A DNA stretch of 64,000 nt from Candidatus Nanopelagicus limnes. Lineage in GTDB: Bacteria; Actinomycetota; Actinomycetes; Nanopelagicales; Nanopelagicaceae. Both the position numbers and the translations under genes were made by a program. The notes beneath the pieces were generated by a model. That model worked only from the letters and a program-made list of their open reading frames with translations, had not been told where the DNA came from and searched no databases. The DNA lies in NCBI RefSeq assembly GCF_002287885.2, contig NZ_CP016768.2:620001-684000 (forward strand). Reading direction: 5' to 3'. Positions 54,581 through 64,000 of the stretch are shown here, piece after piece (the first letter of the stretch is position 1; each line of letters begins with the position of its first letter).

Positions 54581-55764
54581 TACTTTATTTCTAAGCTCTT
54601 CATGTATTGCTCAAAGTTACGCTTAGTTTCTTGAACACTGTCACCACCGAATTTTTCCAATACTGCATCTGCAAGTACTAGCGCTGCCATGGCTTCTGCC
54701 ACTATTCCCGAAGCGGGAACTGCGCATACATCTGATCTTTGATTTATCGCTTTAGCTGCCTCACCTGTAGCAACGTCAATTGTGTCTAAAGCTTTAGGTA
54801 CTGTGGAGATTGGTTTCATGGCAACTTTTACTCTAAGAATCTCACCATTACTCATACCGCCTTCAGTACCACCAGCGCGATCTGTTCGACGGACAATTTC
54901 ACCTTTTGCATTTTTTTCAATTTCATCATGAGCAACTGAACCTCTTCGCTTGGCAGTTGCAAAACCATCTCCCAACTCAACACCTTTGATTGCCTGAATA
55001 CCCATCATCGCTCCAGCTAATCGAGCATCTAAACGTTTATCCCAATGAGTATGTGAACCTAGGCCAGGCGGCAAGTTGTAAGCCAAAATTTCAACGACAC
55101 CACCTAATGTGTCTCCGTCTTTGTGAGCTTGTTCAATCTCTTTTACTATCTCATCGCTAACTTTCTTATCTGCGCATCGAACTGGATCTTCATCGATTCG
55201 CTGGCGATCGGTAATAGACGGCAGTTTGTAATCTTCAGCAACACTTATCTTTCCTATCGATACAACATGGCTCAAAATTTCGATTCCCACACTTTGTTTT
55301 AGAAATGCTCGAGCAACAGCTCCAAGTGCAACACGGGCAGCGGTCTCTCGAGCGCTTGCTCGTTCCAAAATCGGTCGGGCATCTGAAAAATTAAACTTTT
55401 GCATGCCAACTAAATCAGCATGTCCTGGTCGTGGTCTAGTTAGTGGTGCGTTCCTTGCCAAATCTTTAATTTCATCTTCAGGTACTGGATCAGCGCTCAT
55501 GATCTTTTCCCATTTAGGCCATTCAGAGTTCGCTATTTGAATTGCAATCGGGCCACCTTGAGTTTTCCCATGCCGGATTCCACCTGTAATTGTGATCTTA
55601 TCCGCCTCAAAATTTTGTCTAGCTCCTCTTCCAAATCCCAAACGACGGCGAGATAAATCTATGTCGATATCTTTACTAGTAATCAACACATGCGCTGGAA
55701 TACCTTCAATGATTGCCGACAGAGCAGGACCATGCGATTCCCCAGCTGTCAACCATCTAAGCAC
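54580..55764 (-). CDS. aroC: Chorismate synthase
   Basis: FMN-dependent last step to chorismate. I chose GTG 55764 (394 residues, [15 protein letters not shown]). GGAG lies 6 nt upstream and this matches the usual N terminus; TTG 55776 would add four residues. Signature [18 protein letters not shown] lies near residue 45, with [13 protein letters not shown] and [14 protein letters not shown]-like blocks later. It heads the aroC-K-B-Q operon. Confidence 0.96.
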   Translation of the reverse strand: MLRWLTAGESHGPALSAIIEGIPAHVLITSKDIDIDLSRRRLGFGRGARQNFEADKITITGGIRHGKTQGGPIAIQIANSEWPKWEKIMSADPVPEDEIKDLARNAPLTRPRPGHADLVGMQKFNFSDARPILERASARETAARVALGAVARAFLKQSVGIEILSHVVSIGKISVAEDYKLPSITDRQRIDEDPVRCADKKVSDEIVKEIEQAHKDGDTLGGVVEILAYNLPPGLGSHTHWDKRLDARLAGAMMGIQAIKGVELGDGFATAKRRGSVAHDEIEKNAKGEIVRRTDRAGGTEGGMSNGEILRVKVAMKPISTVPKALDTIDVATGEAAKAINQRSDVCAVPASGIVAEAMAALVLADAVLEKFGGDSVQETKRNFEQYMKSLEIK

Positions 55765-55834
55765 TGCATTCTCCAATCAAATTTGATAGGAGTATTCTCT
55801 CAGATCATCTTCTTAACTCGTTGCCAATTTACCC

Positions 55835-56218
55835 TTAAGGTATAGAAAACTTCGCTAAAACTGTTCCTAAAATCATAAATGGAGCGAAGGCAAACGAAGC
55901 CTTTGGTTTGAATAATGCGAAAACACCACCTATTAACCAAGTAATAGTTACAGCATGCATTAGTTGAAAAAATGAGGAAAGCGGAAGAGTGCAAATAATT
56001 GACAACTTTAAATCCCCTTCACCCAATTTACGCTGGCTTATAAAATACAGCATTAGATATATGGTGAAATTCAGAAACGATATCAGCCAATTTCTCCAGT
56101 ACAGCATAAGCAAGATCAATCCAGTAGCAAGCAAATCTGAATTTTTTATCATTTGAGTACGAATGTCATACCAAGCTATTTTGGCAAAAAAAGCAATTGC
56201 TAGAATTTCAAGGATCAT
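55835..56218 (-). CDS. Small A24-family prepilin peptidase
   Basis: 127-residue membrane aspartyl protease with about four helices. The two catalytic aspartates are in AWYDIRTQMIKN (near residue 18) and in the GxGD-type motif KLGEGDLKL (near residue 72). It lacks the N-terminal methyltransferase half of PilD, so it resembles the short TadV/CpaA type. It would process type IV pilin-like or Flp prepilins encoded elsewhere. TATCCT lies 6 nt before the ATG, suggesting a leaderless transcript. Confidence 0.82.
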   Translation of the reverse strand: MILEILAIAFFAKIAWYDIRTQMIKNSDLLATGLILLMLYWRNWLISFLNFTIYLMLYFISQRKLGEGDLKLSIICTLPLSSFFQLMHAVTITWLIGGVFALFKPKASFAFAPFMILGTVLAKFSIP

Positions 56219-56224
56219 TCCTTG

Positions 56225-56230
56225 AGGATA
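56225..56230 (-). promoter_or_regulatory. Putative -10 element for prepilin peptidase
   Basis: TATCCT on the minus strand with a 6-nt gap (CAAGGA) to ATG 56218. A TTACAT about 18 bp upstream could serve as -35. Confidence 0.5.
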
Positions 56231-56263
56231 TTGAACACGACCTGCTACATGTAAGGCTGTGGA

Positions 56264-57061
56264 TTACTTTTTAATCGCCTCGTATGCAACCTTCAATAAA
56301 TCTGTGCGCATCTGATCAAAATTAAATTCTTTTTGTGAGAAATAATTGATTTGAAAAAGTGCTTGTTCAACTAACAGTGATAATCCTCCAATTACATGCT
56401 TACCTAAATTTTGATATCTCTTGGCTAGTTCAGTTGGCCAAGGATGATAAATCACTTCAAAGAAATCGGCTTTAGTAGAAATCACAGACAATCCATCAGT
56501 TGCTCCGGCTGGTGTAGTTGAAATAATCAAATCTCTATCTTGGATCTCTTCAAAATTATGCCAATCAAGAAAATCTATATCTAGATCTACCGCTGCAGCG
56601 TGCAACTGATCATGCCTGGTTAAAGATCGGGTTAAGACTGTTACTTCAGTGCCAGTCCCCTTCAACGCACCCAGTGCTGCACGAGCAGTTCCACCAGCTC
56701 CAAGAATTGCTATCTTCTTACCAAAGTATGGTTTCAGTAGATTCTTAAATGCCAGAAGATCTGTTGATATACCGATACTTCCAGTTGATTCAAAAATAAT
56801 TGTATTGACAGAAGATATCTGTTTTGCGATTGGATCAACTCTATCTACAAACCCAATTGATATCTCTTTCAAAGGCATCGTAAGTGCTAATCCACGAAAT
56901 CCTGCATTCTTGCATTCAAAATAATAGTTACCAAAATCTTGTTCCTTAACTTCATTTGACCCAAAATCTGCTTTAACACCTAAAATCTCATAAGCAGTTG
57001 AATGCAATAGAGGGGAAAGGGAATGACCGATTGGGCTGCCAGCTACCGCTAACTTAATCAA
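56264..57061 (-). CDS. aroE: Shikimate dehydrogenase
   Basis: NADPH-dependent fourth step of the shikimate pathway, 265 residues. Substrate-binding GSPIGHSLSPLLHS is near the N terminus, the catalytic lysine is in LTMPLKE near residue 63, and the nucleotide motif GAGGTARAALGAL is near 122. Start is TTG overlapping the mltG stop (TTGA). It is separated from aroC by the prepilin peptidase gene. Confidence 0.95.
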   Translation of the reverse strand: MIKLAVAGSPIGHSLSPLLHSTAYEILGVKADFGSNEVKEQDFGNYYFECKNAGFRGLALTMPLKEISIGFVDRVDPIAKQISSVNTIIFESTGSIGISTDLLAFKNLLKPYFGKKIAILGAGGTARAALGALKGTGTEVTVLTRSLTRHDQLHAAAVDLDIDFLDWHNFEEIQDRDLIISTTPAGATDGLSVISTKADFFEVIYHPWPTELAKRYQNLGKHVIGGLSLLVEQALFQINYFSQKEFNFDQMRTDLLKVAYEAIKK

Positions 57062-58053
57062 TTGAACAACCCCGCATCTTCATTTTTCCTGAATTCATTA
57101 GCCCAGATATTAAATTGATCAAAGGATTTAGTGAATCTGGTGTCACCTGGTTTGACTGTAACGTAATACAACCAATCCCCGCTGGCTGGATTAACTGTTG
57201 CTTCTAAAGCCTTCTCCCCTGGATTGCTTATCGGACCTGGAGGTAAACCCCGATATTTATAAGTATTGTATTTGGAATTTGTATCCAAGCGCTTGTACGG
57301 CAGTCTAATTTTGCCTCTTGTATTTGTTGCGTAATCAATCGTGGCGTTGATTTGAAGAGGCATTCCAATCTTTAAACGATTGTAAATAACCTGAGCAATT
57401 TTAGGGAAATCATTTAGATCCCCCTCTGATTGAACCATTGAAGCAATGATTAGTAGCTCGTAAGGGGAGAAATTCTTGAAACCTTTGTCTATACCTGAGT
57501 TTTTTGCTGCAATATAAAATCGATCAACCATCTGTTCAATTGCTTGATCAAAGGTACTGCCCGGATAAATCGAATACTGCGCTGGAAATAGGAAACCTTC
57601 TACATTTGAAGTTCTATAAAGATCACTGATTTTAGTTATTCCAGAGTATTTACCTGAAACCAATTTAGATTTTGCAAGTAAATCCAATATCTCACTCTTT
57701 CGCAATCCTTCGATGAAACCAAACAATCCTCGATTTCGTTTTGGATCCAATAATTGCTCTAATGCTGTGCTGGCTGAGATCTCTAAATCAATTTCATGTA
57801 TACCTGGGGTAATTGATTTTGACCTTTTATCATTAATGGCTATTTTGTAAAACACTTTTTCAGCCTTAATAACTCCGGCTTCTCGTAGTTTCAAAGCTAT
57901 CTCACTTCCTGAATCTCCTGGTTCAATTAAGATTTCAGCCTTATCAACTGCAGAAGTATTTTTATAGTCATTTAGCAAAAAAGCATTATGGACCGAAACG
58001 CTGAGTAAGGTGAAAACTAAGCCAACACCTAGGGCCGCAATGAGTTTCTTCAA
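57058..58053 (-). CDS. mltG: Endolytic murein transglycosylase
   Basis: YceG-like membrane enzyme that cuts nascent glycan strands. It has one N-terminal transmembrane helix (LIAALGVGLVFTLLSVSVH), a LysM-like beta region and the catalytic domain with the active-site glutamate in IIASMVQSEGDL near residue 212. YNTYKYRGLPPGPISNPG is the conserved C-terminal signature. In 331 residues nothing is missing. Start is TTG overlapping ruvX (TTGA); the order alaS-ruvX-mltG-aroE matches mycobacteria. Confidence 0.94.
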   Translation of the reverse strand: MKKLIAALGVGLVFTLLSVSVHNAFLLNDYKNTSAVDKAEILIEPGDSGSEIALKLREAGVIKAEKVFYKIAINDKRSKSITPGIHEIDLEISASTALEQLLDPKRNRGLFGFIEGLRKSEILDLLAKSKLVSGKYSGITKISDLYRTSNVEGFLFPAQYSIYPGSTFDQAIEQMVDRFYIAAKNSGIDKGFKNFSPYELLIIASMVQSEGDLNDFPKIAQVIYNRLKIGMPLQINATIDYATNTRGKIRLPYKRLDTNSKYNTYKYRGLPPGPISNPGEKALEATVNPASGDWLYYVTVKPGDTRFTKSFDQFNIWANEFRKNEDAGLFN

Positions 58054-58502
58054 ATCAAAATTCCTACCGCGCCACCAGATTTTTCATTTTGCAATGCAGA
58101 TTCCAGAATGGTCACAGCAGCTATTTGATCAATGACAGATTTACTCTCCTTCTCACTTTTTCCTATCTCTCTCATTTGGGAGTAAGCGCTCTGAGTACTC
58201 ATTCTTTCATCGACCATATAAATAGGACCAGAAAAATACGATTTAATTAGTTTTCCAAATTCCAGCGCAGAGAGTGATTTCGCACTCTCAGAACCTGATA
58301 AATGGATCGGATTACCAATCACAACATATAGAGGTTCTATCTCGGCAAATATATCCTTCAATTTTATTGGCAACTGTTGATCATTAATAATCGTTGCATG
58401 AGGTGAAACTAGGATTGAAGCTGCATCTGAAGTTGCCACACCAATTCGTTTCTCGCCATAATCAAAACCGATCCGTCGTCCTTGAGCTACCGGTTTAGTC
58501 AT
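58050..58502 (-). CDS. ruvX: Putative Holliday junction resolvase RuvX (YqgF family)
   Basis: RNase H-fold nuclease of about 150 residues linked to rRNA processing or recombination. The first catalytic aspartate is in RIGFDYGEKRIGVATSD, and further acidic residues lie in VDERMST and DQIAAVTILESAL. I prefer ATG 58502 with AGGTG 5 nt upstream over GTG 58508. It is 8 bp after alaS. Confidence 0.9.
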   Translation of the reverse strand: MTKPVAQGRRIGFDYGEKRIGVATSDAASILVSPHATIINDQQLPIKLKDIFAEIEPLYVVIGNPIHLSGSESAKSLSALEFGKLIKSYFSGPIYMVDERMSTQSAYSQMREIGKSEKESKSVIDQIAAVTILESALQNEKSGGAVGILI

Positions 58503-58516
58503 TTCCACACCTATCG

Positions 58517-61198
58517 TTATTTAATCTTTCCACTAATAACCTTAGTTATTTCCGCCATTGCTTTAACAATCGATCCCGAATCCGTGCCCCCACCTTGCGC
58601 AAAATCATCTTTTCCACCGCCACCGCCACCAAGAATTGTTGAACCAGTTTTAATCAGTTCGCCCGCCTTAATCCCTAACTTAATTGCCTCGGGAGAAACT
58701 GATGCCACTATAAGTGGTTTTGAGCTAACTACAGTTGCTAAAACAACTACCCCATCTTTGATTTTGCTTCTTAGATCCAATGCAATACTTCTCATATCCT
58801 CAACTGAAATTTCATCTGCTAGCTGCTCGACTATTAAATTAATGCCACTCATTGCCTTTGCATTTTTCACCAAGCTCGCAGCACTTGCCATTGCTTTGGC
58901 CGATCTGACAGTGGAGAGTTCTTTCTCCATGCCTTTCATTTTTTCAATCAATTCAGATATGCGTTGTGGCAATTCATCCGTGCGAACACCTTTGATAATT
59001 TCAGTTAAGGAATTAAGAAGGACGTGCTCACGAGCTAGATATTGATAAGCATCATGCCCAACTAAAGCTTCAATTCGGCGAACACCAGCGCCAATAGAGG
59101 ATTCTGAAAGTAGTTTTACTAAACCTAATTGCCCAGATCTACTCACATGGGTTCCACCGCATAATTCTCTAGCCCAATCGCCAACACTTACAACTCGAAC
59201 TTGATCCCCATATTTCTCACCAAATAGTGCCATTGCTCCCATCGCCTTGGCAGCATCTTGTGACATAACTTCAGCATGTACTTGCAAGTCTGCTATCAAT
59301 AATTCATTGACTCGACTTTCAACATCATTTAATACAGATATCGGCACAGCTGCTGTGGAAGGAAAATCAAATCTAAATCTTCCCGGAGCATTCTCTGATC
59401 CTGCTTGGGTAGCTGTTTCACCTAACACTTCACGAAATGCTTTATGAACCATGTGGGTTGCAGTGTGTGCGCGAGATATCGCCAATCGACGTTCTAGATC
59501 AATTTCAGCCACAACCTGATCGCCATCTTTAACAACACCACTAACCACACTTCCACGATGAACAATTAATCCAGGTACTGGTGTTTGAACATCTTCTACT
59601 TGAATGATCGCGCCGCTGGCTAATTTAATTCTTCCGCCATCAGCTAGCTGCCCACCGCCTTCGGCATAAAACGGTGTTCTATCAAGAGTAATTTCAATCT
59701 CTGATCCTGCGTTTACTTCTTTAGCTTTTTTGCCATCAACAATTATTCCCGTTAATTTCGCCTCAGCCGAGATGTTTTCATAACCCACAAATTTAGTTGC
59801 GCCAGATTTATCTATGATCGCGCGGTATTCAGTTAAATCAGTATGTCCGCTTTTCTTAGCCTTCGAATCTGCTTTTGCCCGATCGCGCTGCTCATTCATT
59901 AATTTTCTAAAGCCAACTTCATCTACCCCTAAGCCCTGTTCGCGAGCCATTTCAAGTGTTAAATCAAAAGGGAATCCATATGTGTCATGTAATTTAAATG
60001 CAGTATCCGCCGACAAAGCGGTTGATTTAGATTTCTTTAATTGATCTGCAGCTAAATCAAAAATACTCGTACCACTCTTCAAAGTTTGAATAAAACTATC
60101 CTCTTCAGATTGAGCAACAGCTAAGATGCGCTCAGAATCACTTACTAACTCCGGATATTGTGGTCCCATTGCTTTAATTGAGCTTTTAACCAGTTCTGAC
60201 ATAACTAAATCTTGTGAACCAAGTAAGCGCATATTTCTTATAGTTCTGCGCATCATTCTTCTTAAAACATATCCACGGCCTTCGTTACCTGGTGTGACAC
60301 CATCTCCGATCAACATCATGGCGGTACGTGCATGGTCGGCAACCACTCTTAAAGACACATCATTCTTTTCATTTTTGCCATACACAACTTTGGTCAGCTC
60401 AGATGCTTTATCCAAAATAATTCTGGTTGTATCGATTTCATATATATTTTCAACACCTTGAAGTAAGGCAGCAGTTCGCTCAAGGCCAAGACCAGTATCA
60501 ATATTCTTAGCCGGCAATTCGCCCACAATAGGGAAAGAGTTCTTGTCTCCACCTTCACCTCTAATGTTTTGCATAAACACCAGGTTCCAAATTTCAAGGT
60601 ATCTATCTTCATCAGCGATTGGCCCACCTTCTTTGCCATAGGCACTGCCGCGATCAAAATAGATTTCAGAACAAGGACCACATGGACCAGGAACGCCCAT
60701 CGACCAAAAATTATCCGCCATGCCCCGGCGCTGAATGCGATCTTTAGGAACTCCAACTTGTTTTTCCCAAATCTGAGCTGCTTCATCATCATCTTGATAA
60801 ACAGTTACCCAAAGTTTGTCTTCGCTAAATCCATAGCCACCATCTGATGTGGATTTAGTTAATAACTCCCATGCCAATGAAATAGCGCCTTCTTTGAAAT
60901 AATCTCCAAAGGAAAAGTTACCGCACATTTGGAAAAATGAAGCATGTCTGGTTGTTTTACCGACTTCGTCAATATCTAAAGTTCGAACACATTTTTGAAC
61001 AGAGGTTGCGCGTTTATAAGGAGGTTTTACTTCGCCCAGGAAATATGGCTTGAAAGGAACCATCCCGGCATTAACAAGTAAAAGGTTTGGATCATCTGCA
61101 ATTAATGATGCTGATGGAACGACAGTATGTGGAAGTTTTAGCGAGTTATTTGATTCGAAAAATTTCAGCCATCTAGCGCGAATATCAGCGGAGTCCAT
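58517..61198 (-). CDS. alaS: Alanyl-tRNA synthetase
   Basis: 893-residue class II synthetase with an editing domain. The N terminus is [19 protein letters not shown] and class II motifs are present in the first 240 residues. The editing-site zinc region has [13 protein letters not shown] and [12 protein letters not shown], and a C-terminal C-Ala domain ends with glycine-rich [23 protein letters not shown] precedes the ATG at good spacing, so this mRNA is leadered. Confidence 0.98.
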   Translation of the reverse strand: MDSADIRARWLKFFESNNSLKLPHTVVPSASLIADDPNLLLVNAGMVPFKPYFLGEVKPPYKRATSVQKCVRTLDIDEVGKTTRHASFFQMCGNFSFGDYFKEGAISLAWELLTKSTSDGGYGFSEDKLWVTVYQDDDEAAQIWEKQVGVPKDRIQRRGMADNFWSMGVPGPCGPCSEIYFDRGSAYGKEGGPIADEDRYLEIWNLVFMQNIRGEGGDKNSFPIVGELPAKNIDTGLGLERTAALLQGVENIYEIDTTRIILDKASELTKVVYGKNEKNDVSLRVVADHARTAMMLIGDGVTPGNEGRGYVLRRMMRRTIRNMRLLGSQDLVMSELVKSSIKAMGPQYPELVSDSERILAVAQSEEDSFIQTLKSGTSIFDLAADQLKKSKSTALSADTAFKLHDTYGFPFDLTLEMAREQGLGVDEVGFRKLMNEQRDRAKADSKAKKSGHTDLTEYRAIIDKSGATKFVGYENISAEAKLTGIIVDGKKAKEVNAGSEIEITLDRTPFYAEGGGQLADGGRIKLASGAIIQVEDVQTPVPGLIVHRGSVVSGVVKDGDQVVAEIDLERRLAISRAHTATHMVHKAFREVLGETATQAGSENAPGRFRFDFPSTAAVPISVLNDVESRVNELLIADLQVHAEVMSQDAAKAMGAMALFGEKYGDQVRVVSVGDWARELCGGTHVSRSGQLGLVKLLSESSIGAGVRRIEALVGHDAYQYLAREHVLLNSLTEIIKGVRTDELPQRISELIEKMKGMEKELSTVRSAKAMASAASLVKNAKAMSGINLIVEQLADEISVEDMRSIALDLRSKIKDGVVVLATVVSSKPLIVASVSPEAIKLGIKAGELIKTGSTILGGGGGGKDDFAQGGGTDSGSIVKAMAEITKVISGKIK

Positions 61199-61200
61199 AG

Positions 61201-61512
61201 TTACTCCTTCGCTTTACTTTTTTTCTTACCCTTTTTCTTAAGCTTTGCTGCAGTAACAATTGCAGCTGCTGCTTTCATTGCCATTGGGTTTTCATCTAAG
61301 AAGGATTCAGTTGCACTAGAAACTTTCTTTGTTAAATTCTCAATTGATTTACCGGCATTACTTAGACTCTTCAACGGGCTATTTATCATCGACAAAGTTT
61401 TAGTAATTTCATCAATTAATCTGGATGCTCGAATCACTGTATATGCAACAGCCACTGCTATTACGGCAAGGGAGGATGCGGCAATTATCGTTGCAATTCC
61501 ACCCGGACCCAT
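61201..61512 (-). CDS. DUF948-like single-pass membrane protein
   Basis: 103-residue protein of unknown role. An N-terminal hydrophobic segment ([21 protein letters not shown]) is followed by an amphipathic helical region that may form a coiled coil and a very basic lysine-rich tail ([14 protein letters not shown]). This layout matches the DUF948 proteins that often precede alaS in actinobacteria. It ends 2 bp before alaS, so it is likely co-transcribed with the synthetase. Confidence 0.8.
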   Translation of the reverse strand: MGPGGIATIIAASSLAVIAVAVAYTVIRASRLIDEITKTLSMINSPLKSLSNAGKSIENLTKKVSSATESFLDENPMAMKAAAAIVTAAKLKKKGKKKSKAKE

Positions 61513-61541
61513 ATTGGGAAGAATACCTGAAAAGAGGGTAA

Positions 61542-63293
61542 CTACTTGGCAGCGGCTGGAGTATCAACCCCAGACTCTTTGCGTTGTGCAGGAGTAATTG
61601 GTGTTGGTGCCCCTGTTAATGGATCTCCCCCGCTAGCTGTCTTAGGGAATGCAATAACTTCACGAATGGATGAAGCACCTGCCAACAATGCGCACAAACG
61701 ATCTAAACCAAGTGCGATACCACCATGAGGAGGCGGCCCATAATTAAAAGCTTCCAACAAAAATCCGAATTTACTTTCTGCCTCTGCTTGAGAGAGTCCA
61801 ATAGTTTTAAATACGCGTTGTTGAACCTCTCTTTGATGAATACGTATAGATCCACCACCGATTTCACTGCCATTTAAAACAATGTCATATGCATAGGCCA
61901 AAGCATCCTTTGGATCTTTATCAAAGGTTTGTGCGAACTCAGGTTTTGGTCCAGTAAATGGGTGATGGACCGCAGTCCAACCAGCAGATGGATTTTCAGC
62001 ATCAACTGGTTCAAACATTGGCGCGTCAACAATCCAAACAAACTTCCATGCTTTTTCATCAATTAAATTGCAACGCTGACCAATCTCCAAGCGAACTGCA
62101 CCTAATAAGCTCTGCGAAGAAACAGTTGATCCAGCAGCAAAGAAAATTGCATCACCGTTTTTAGCACCGACTTGATTGGCAATCCCAGCACTTTCCTTCT
62201 CTGATAAATTCTTAGCAACTGGACCAGATAATGTTGCGTCCTCGCCAACTAATATGTAAGCCAATCCTTTAGCACCTCTTGCTTTAGCCCAATCCTGCCA
62301 AGCATCTAACTCTCGTCGAGGTGAGCTTGCCCCACCTGGCATAACTACAGCACCGACATACTCAGCTTGGAAAACCCTAAAAGAGGTGTCCTTAAAGAAT
62401 TCAGTAACATCGCTAATCTTGTTATCAAAACGTAGGTCAGGTTTATCTGAACCATAATCCTTCATAGCATCGCGATAAGTCATATGCGGTATTGGGGTTG
62501 GGATCTTATAACTAACCACTTTTTCAAAAACATTTACCAAGACTTTTTCTGCTATTGCAATCACATCGCCTTGATCGGCAAATGAAATCTCAATATCTAG
62601 TTGTGTAAACTCTGGTTGGCGGTCTGCCCGAAAATCTTCATCTCGAAAACATCTTGCGATTTGGTAGTACCTCTCCATGCCAGCAACCATCAGTAATTGC
62701 TTGAACAACTGGGGTGATTGCGGCAACGCATACCAAGATCCTGGCTGAAGCCTGACTGGCACCAAGAAATCTCTGGCGCCTTCCGGAGTGGATCTAGTTA
62801 GGTAAGGTGTTTCAATTTCAAGAAAATCCTGCTGCGCCATTACATCTCGAATTGCTGTGGTTACCTTAGATCGCAATCTTAAATTCTTAGCTGGTCCTTC
62901 TCTCCTTAAATCTAAATAGCGGTATTTCAGTCGCACCTCTTCTGAAATGTTGCCTATATCCCCACTATCAACTGGAAAAGGCAGTGCTGCAGCTTCACTT
63001 AACACCTTAAGTTCTTCACAAACCACTTCGATTTCACCAGTTGGAATCTCTTTATTCTCATTACCAGCAGGACGTGTCTTGACTACTCCTGAAATTAATA
63101 CACACCATTCTGCGCGAAGTTCACCCGCCACTTTTTCATCATTAATTACTACCTGAACTGCCCCAGTTGAATCACGTAAATCAATAAAGGCAACCCCTCC
63201 ATGATCTCTGCGACGAGCCACCCAACCAGCAAGAACAACTTGAGTTCCAACTGAACTAGCATTTAAAGATCCAGCATCATGGGTGCGCAGCAT
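61542..63293 (-). CDS. aspS: Aspartyl-tRNA synthetase
   Basis: 583-residue bacterial-type class IIb synthetase. It has an N-terminal OB anticodon domain ([22 protein letters not shown]), motif 2 [20 protein letters not shown], an inserted GAD domain (about 290-415) and motif 3 [10 protein letters not shown]. Whether it also charges tRNA-Asn (non-discriminating) depends on gatCAB and asnS elsewhere and cannot be told from this window. It is 6 bp after hisS with GGGAAG upstream of the ATG. Confidence 0.97.
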   Translation of the reverse strand: MLRTHDAGSLNASSVGTQVVLAGWVARRRDHGGVAFIDLRDSTGAVQVVINDEKVAGELRAEWCVLISGVVKTRPAGNENKEIPTGEIEVVCEELKVLSEAAALPFPVDSGDIGNISEEVRLKYRYLDLRREGPAKNLRLRSKVTTAIRDVMAQQDFLEIETPYLTRSTPEGARDFLVPVRLQPGSWYALPQSPQLFKQLLMVAGMERYYQIARCFRDEDFRADRQPEFTQLDIEISFADQGDVIAIAEKVLVNVFEKVVSYKIPTPIPHMTYRDAMKDYGSDKPDLRFDNKISDVTEFFKDTSFRVFQAEYVGAVVMPGGASSPRRELDAWQDWAKARGAKGLAYILVGEDATLSGPVAKNLSEKESAGIANQVGAKNGDAIFFAAGSTVSSQSLLGAVRLEIGQRCNLIDEKAWKFVWIVDAPMFEPVDAENPSAGWTAVHHPFTGPKPEFAQTFDKDPKDALAYAYDIVLNGSEIGGGSIRIHQREVQQRVFKTIGLSQAEAESKFGFLLEAFNYGPPPHGGIALGLDRLCALLAGASSIREVIAFPKTASGGDPLTGAPTPITPAQRKESGVDTPAAAK

Positions 63294-63299
63294 TACGGA

Positions 63300-64000
63300 T
63301 TACTTCCCAATCTTTTGAATTAGTTCTGAAGCATCAAGGCTACTAGATATCACTTCGCCGCTGCTCATCAATTTCAATTCGCAATTTCCAGTGGTAATTT
63401 CATCATCACCGATTACTAATCCATATTTAGCGCCACTTTTATCAGCAGCTTTCATGGCGCCTTTCAGCGCACGATCTCCATAAGCCATATCGCAGGTGAT
63501 TCCTGCTTCACGCAATTCAGCTAATAATTTGAATCCGGCAGCCTTGCCCGCATCGGTAATAGGCGCGATGAAAAGTTGAATCTGATTAATAACTGCTGGC
63601 AGTGAATTTTCTGCTTGGCACGCCATCAAAATACGATCTACTCCTAAACCAAAACCAATCCCACTCACATCAGCTCCACCGAGTGATGCCATTAGGCCGT
63701 CGTATCTGCCACCACCACCAATTCCAGATTGAGCGCCAAGCATTTCATGATCAAACTCAAAGGTAGTGCCGGTGTAGTAATCAAGACCACGCACCATTCT
63801 CGGATTTATCTTGAATTCGATACCAATATTTTTTAACAACCCCTGCACAGTTTCAAAATGCTGTTTGCTTTCTTTATTGAGGTAGTCAAGCAATAGCGGA
63901 GCTTTTGCCATTGCTGTTTTTATCTCTTCACGCTTATCATCAAATAGTCTCAATGGATTAAGTTGTGCTCGAACTTGCGTGGCTTCATCTAATTTCAGCC
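63300..64000 (-). CDS. hisS: Histidyl-tRNA synthetase (C-terminal part)
   Basis: The frame stays open to the right edge, so the N-terminal half is outside the window; residues LKLDEATQVRAQLNPLR are already read in frame at the edge. Visible are the HisA motifs RGLDYYTGTTFEFDHE, GGGGRYDGL and motif 3 GIGFGLGVDRIL. The C-terminal anticodon-binding domain (about the last 100 residues) follows. It lies upstream of aspS as in other actinobacteria. Confidence 0.96.
   Translation of the reverse strand, partial: LKLDEATQVRAQLNPLRLFDDKREEIKTAMAKAPLLLDYLNKESKQHFETVQGLLKNIGIEFKINPRMVRGLDYYTGTTFEFDHEMLGAQSGIGGGGRYDGLMASLGGADVSGIGFGLGVDRILMACQAENSLPAVINQIQLFIAPITDAGKAAGFKLLAELREAGITCDMAYGDRALKGAMKAADKSGAKYGLVIGDDEITTGNCELKLMSSGEVISSSLDASELIQKIGK

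Noticed and set aside
1-64000. CRISPR arrays, insertion sequences, prophage or defence genes
   Set aside because: No regularly spaced repeats, transposases, integrases, phage structural genes or restriction enzymes were seen; every long frame is a housekeeping or conserved actinobacterial gene.

Overview
The window is 64 kb of a gene-dense, low-GC (by eye about 40% G+C) chromosome from an actinobacterium. Actinobacterial markers include mycothiol ligase MshC, the PafB/PafC WYL pair, a BldD-type regulator, an actinobacterial integration host factor (mIHF) domain, DUF3090 and SCO1664-family proteins, and a degenerate PriA. Long runs of the gene order match the order I remember from Mycobacterium tuberculosis. 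Low GC, almost no spacer DNA, many 1-8 bp overlaps and no mobile elements suggest a streamlined planktonic lineage (acI / Nanopelagicales-like). That placement is an inference, not something the sequence proves.

Layout. 1-3311 (+): end of a MerR regulator, then gcvP. 3338-12427 (-): polyprenol-phosphate mannosyltransferase, Lnt, a 5'-3' exonuclease, HelY-like helicase, diacylglycerol kinase, TatC, TatA, PafC, PafB. 12471-12974 (+): an FKBP lipoprotein. 12975-21141 (-): TrmI, a HAD phosphatase, MetH, MshC, and the SCO1664 / DUF3090 / histidine-phosphatase trio. 21191-31220 mixes strands: aldo/keto reductase, M20 peptidase, tRNA-Leu(GAG), Apt, Tdk, alcohol dehydrogenase, DUF554, UppP, YczE-like protein, NCS2 purine permease, Ung, an ABC ATPase. 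31220-32392 (+): SerB. 32389-41387 (-): Rpe, RsmB, Fmt, Def, PriA, MetK, CoaBC, RpoZ, and a fused mIHF-guanylate kinase. 41390-51016 (-): a complete pyrimidine operon pyrR-pyrB-pyrC-carA-carB-pyrK-pyrD-pyrF. 51131-51580 (+): BldD homologue. 51577-58508 (-): NusB, EF-P, AroQ/B/K/C, a prepilin peptidase, AroE, MltG, RuvX. 58517-64000 (-): AlaRS, a small membrane protein, AspRS and the C-terminal part of HisRS.

Functional themes. The pyr operon encodes all UMP biosynthesis from carbamoyl phosphate to UMP. A PyrR-binding hairpin that buries the pyrR ribosome-binding site precedes it, with a competing upstream helix. Apt, Tdk and the purine permease add salvage. Most of the shikimate pathway (aroQ, B, K, C, E) is clustered. 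Def, Fmt, RsmB, EF-P and three aminoacyl-tRNA synthetases serve translation. Lnt, the mannosyltransferase, UppP, MltG, TatA/C and a prepilin peptidase serve the envelope and secretion.

Most notable observations: (1) a single-frame mIHF-guanylate kinase fusion with a Shine-Dalgarno and TTG exactly at the domain junction; (2) a BldD homologue keeping the full c-di-GMP signature RxD-x8-RxxD; (3) the two-state pyr leader; (4) TrmI directly abutting FKBP-PafBC, where other actinobacteria carry the Pup-proteasome genes; (5) a uniform promoter grammar, a -10 hexamer about 6 nt before the start codon, implying widespread leaderless transcripts; (6) convergent genes whose stop codons overlap; (7) an unexplained structured leader before the purine permease. 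I found no CRISPR array, IS element, prophage or restriction system.
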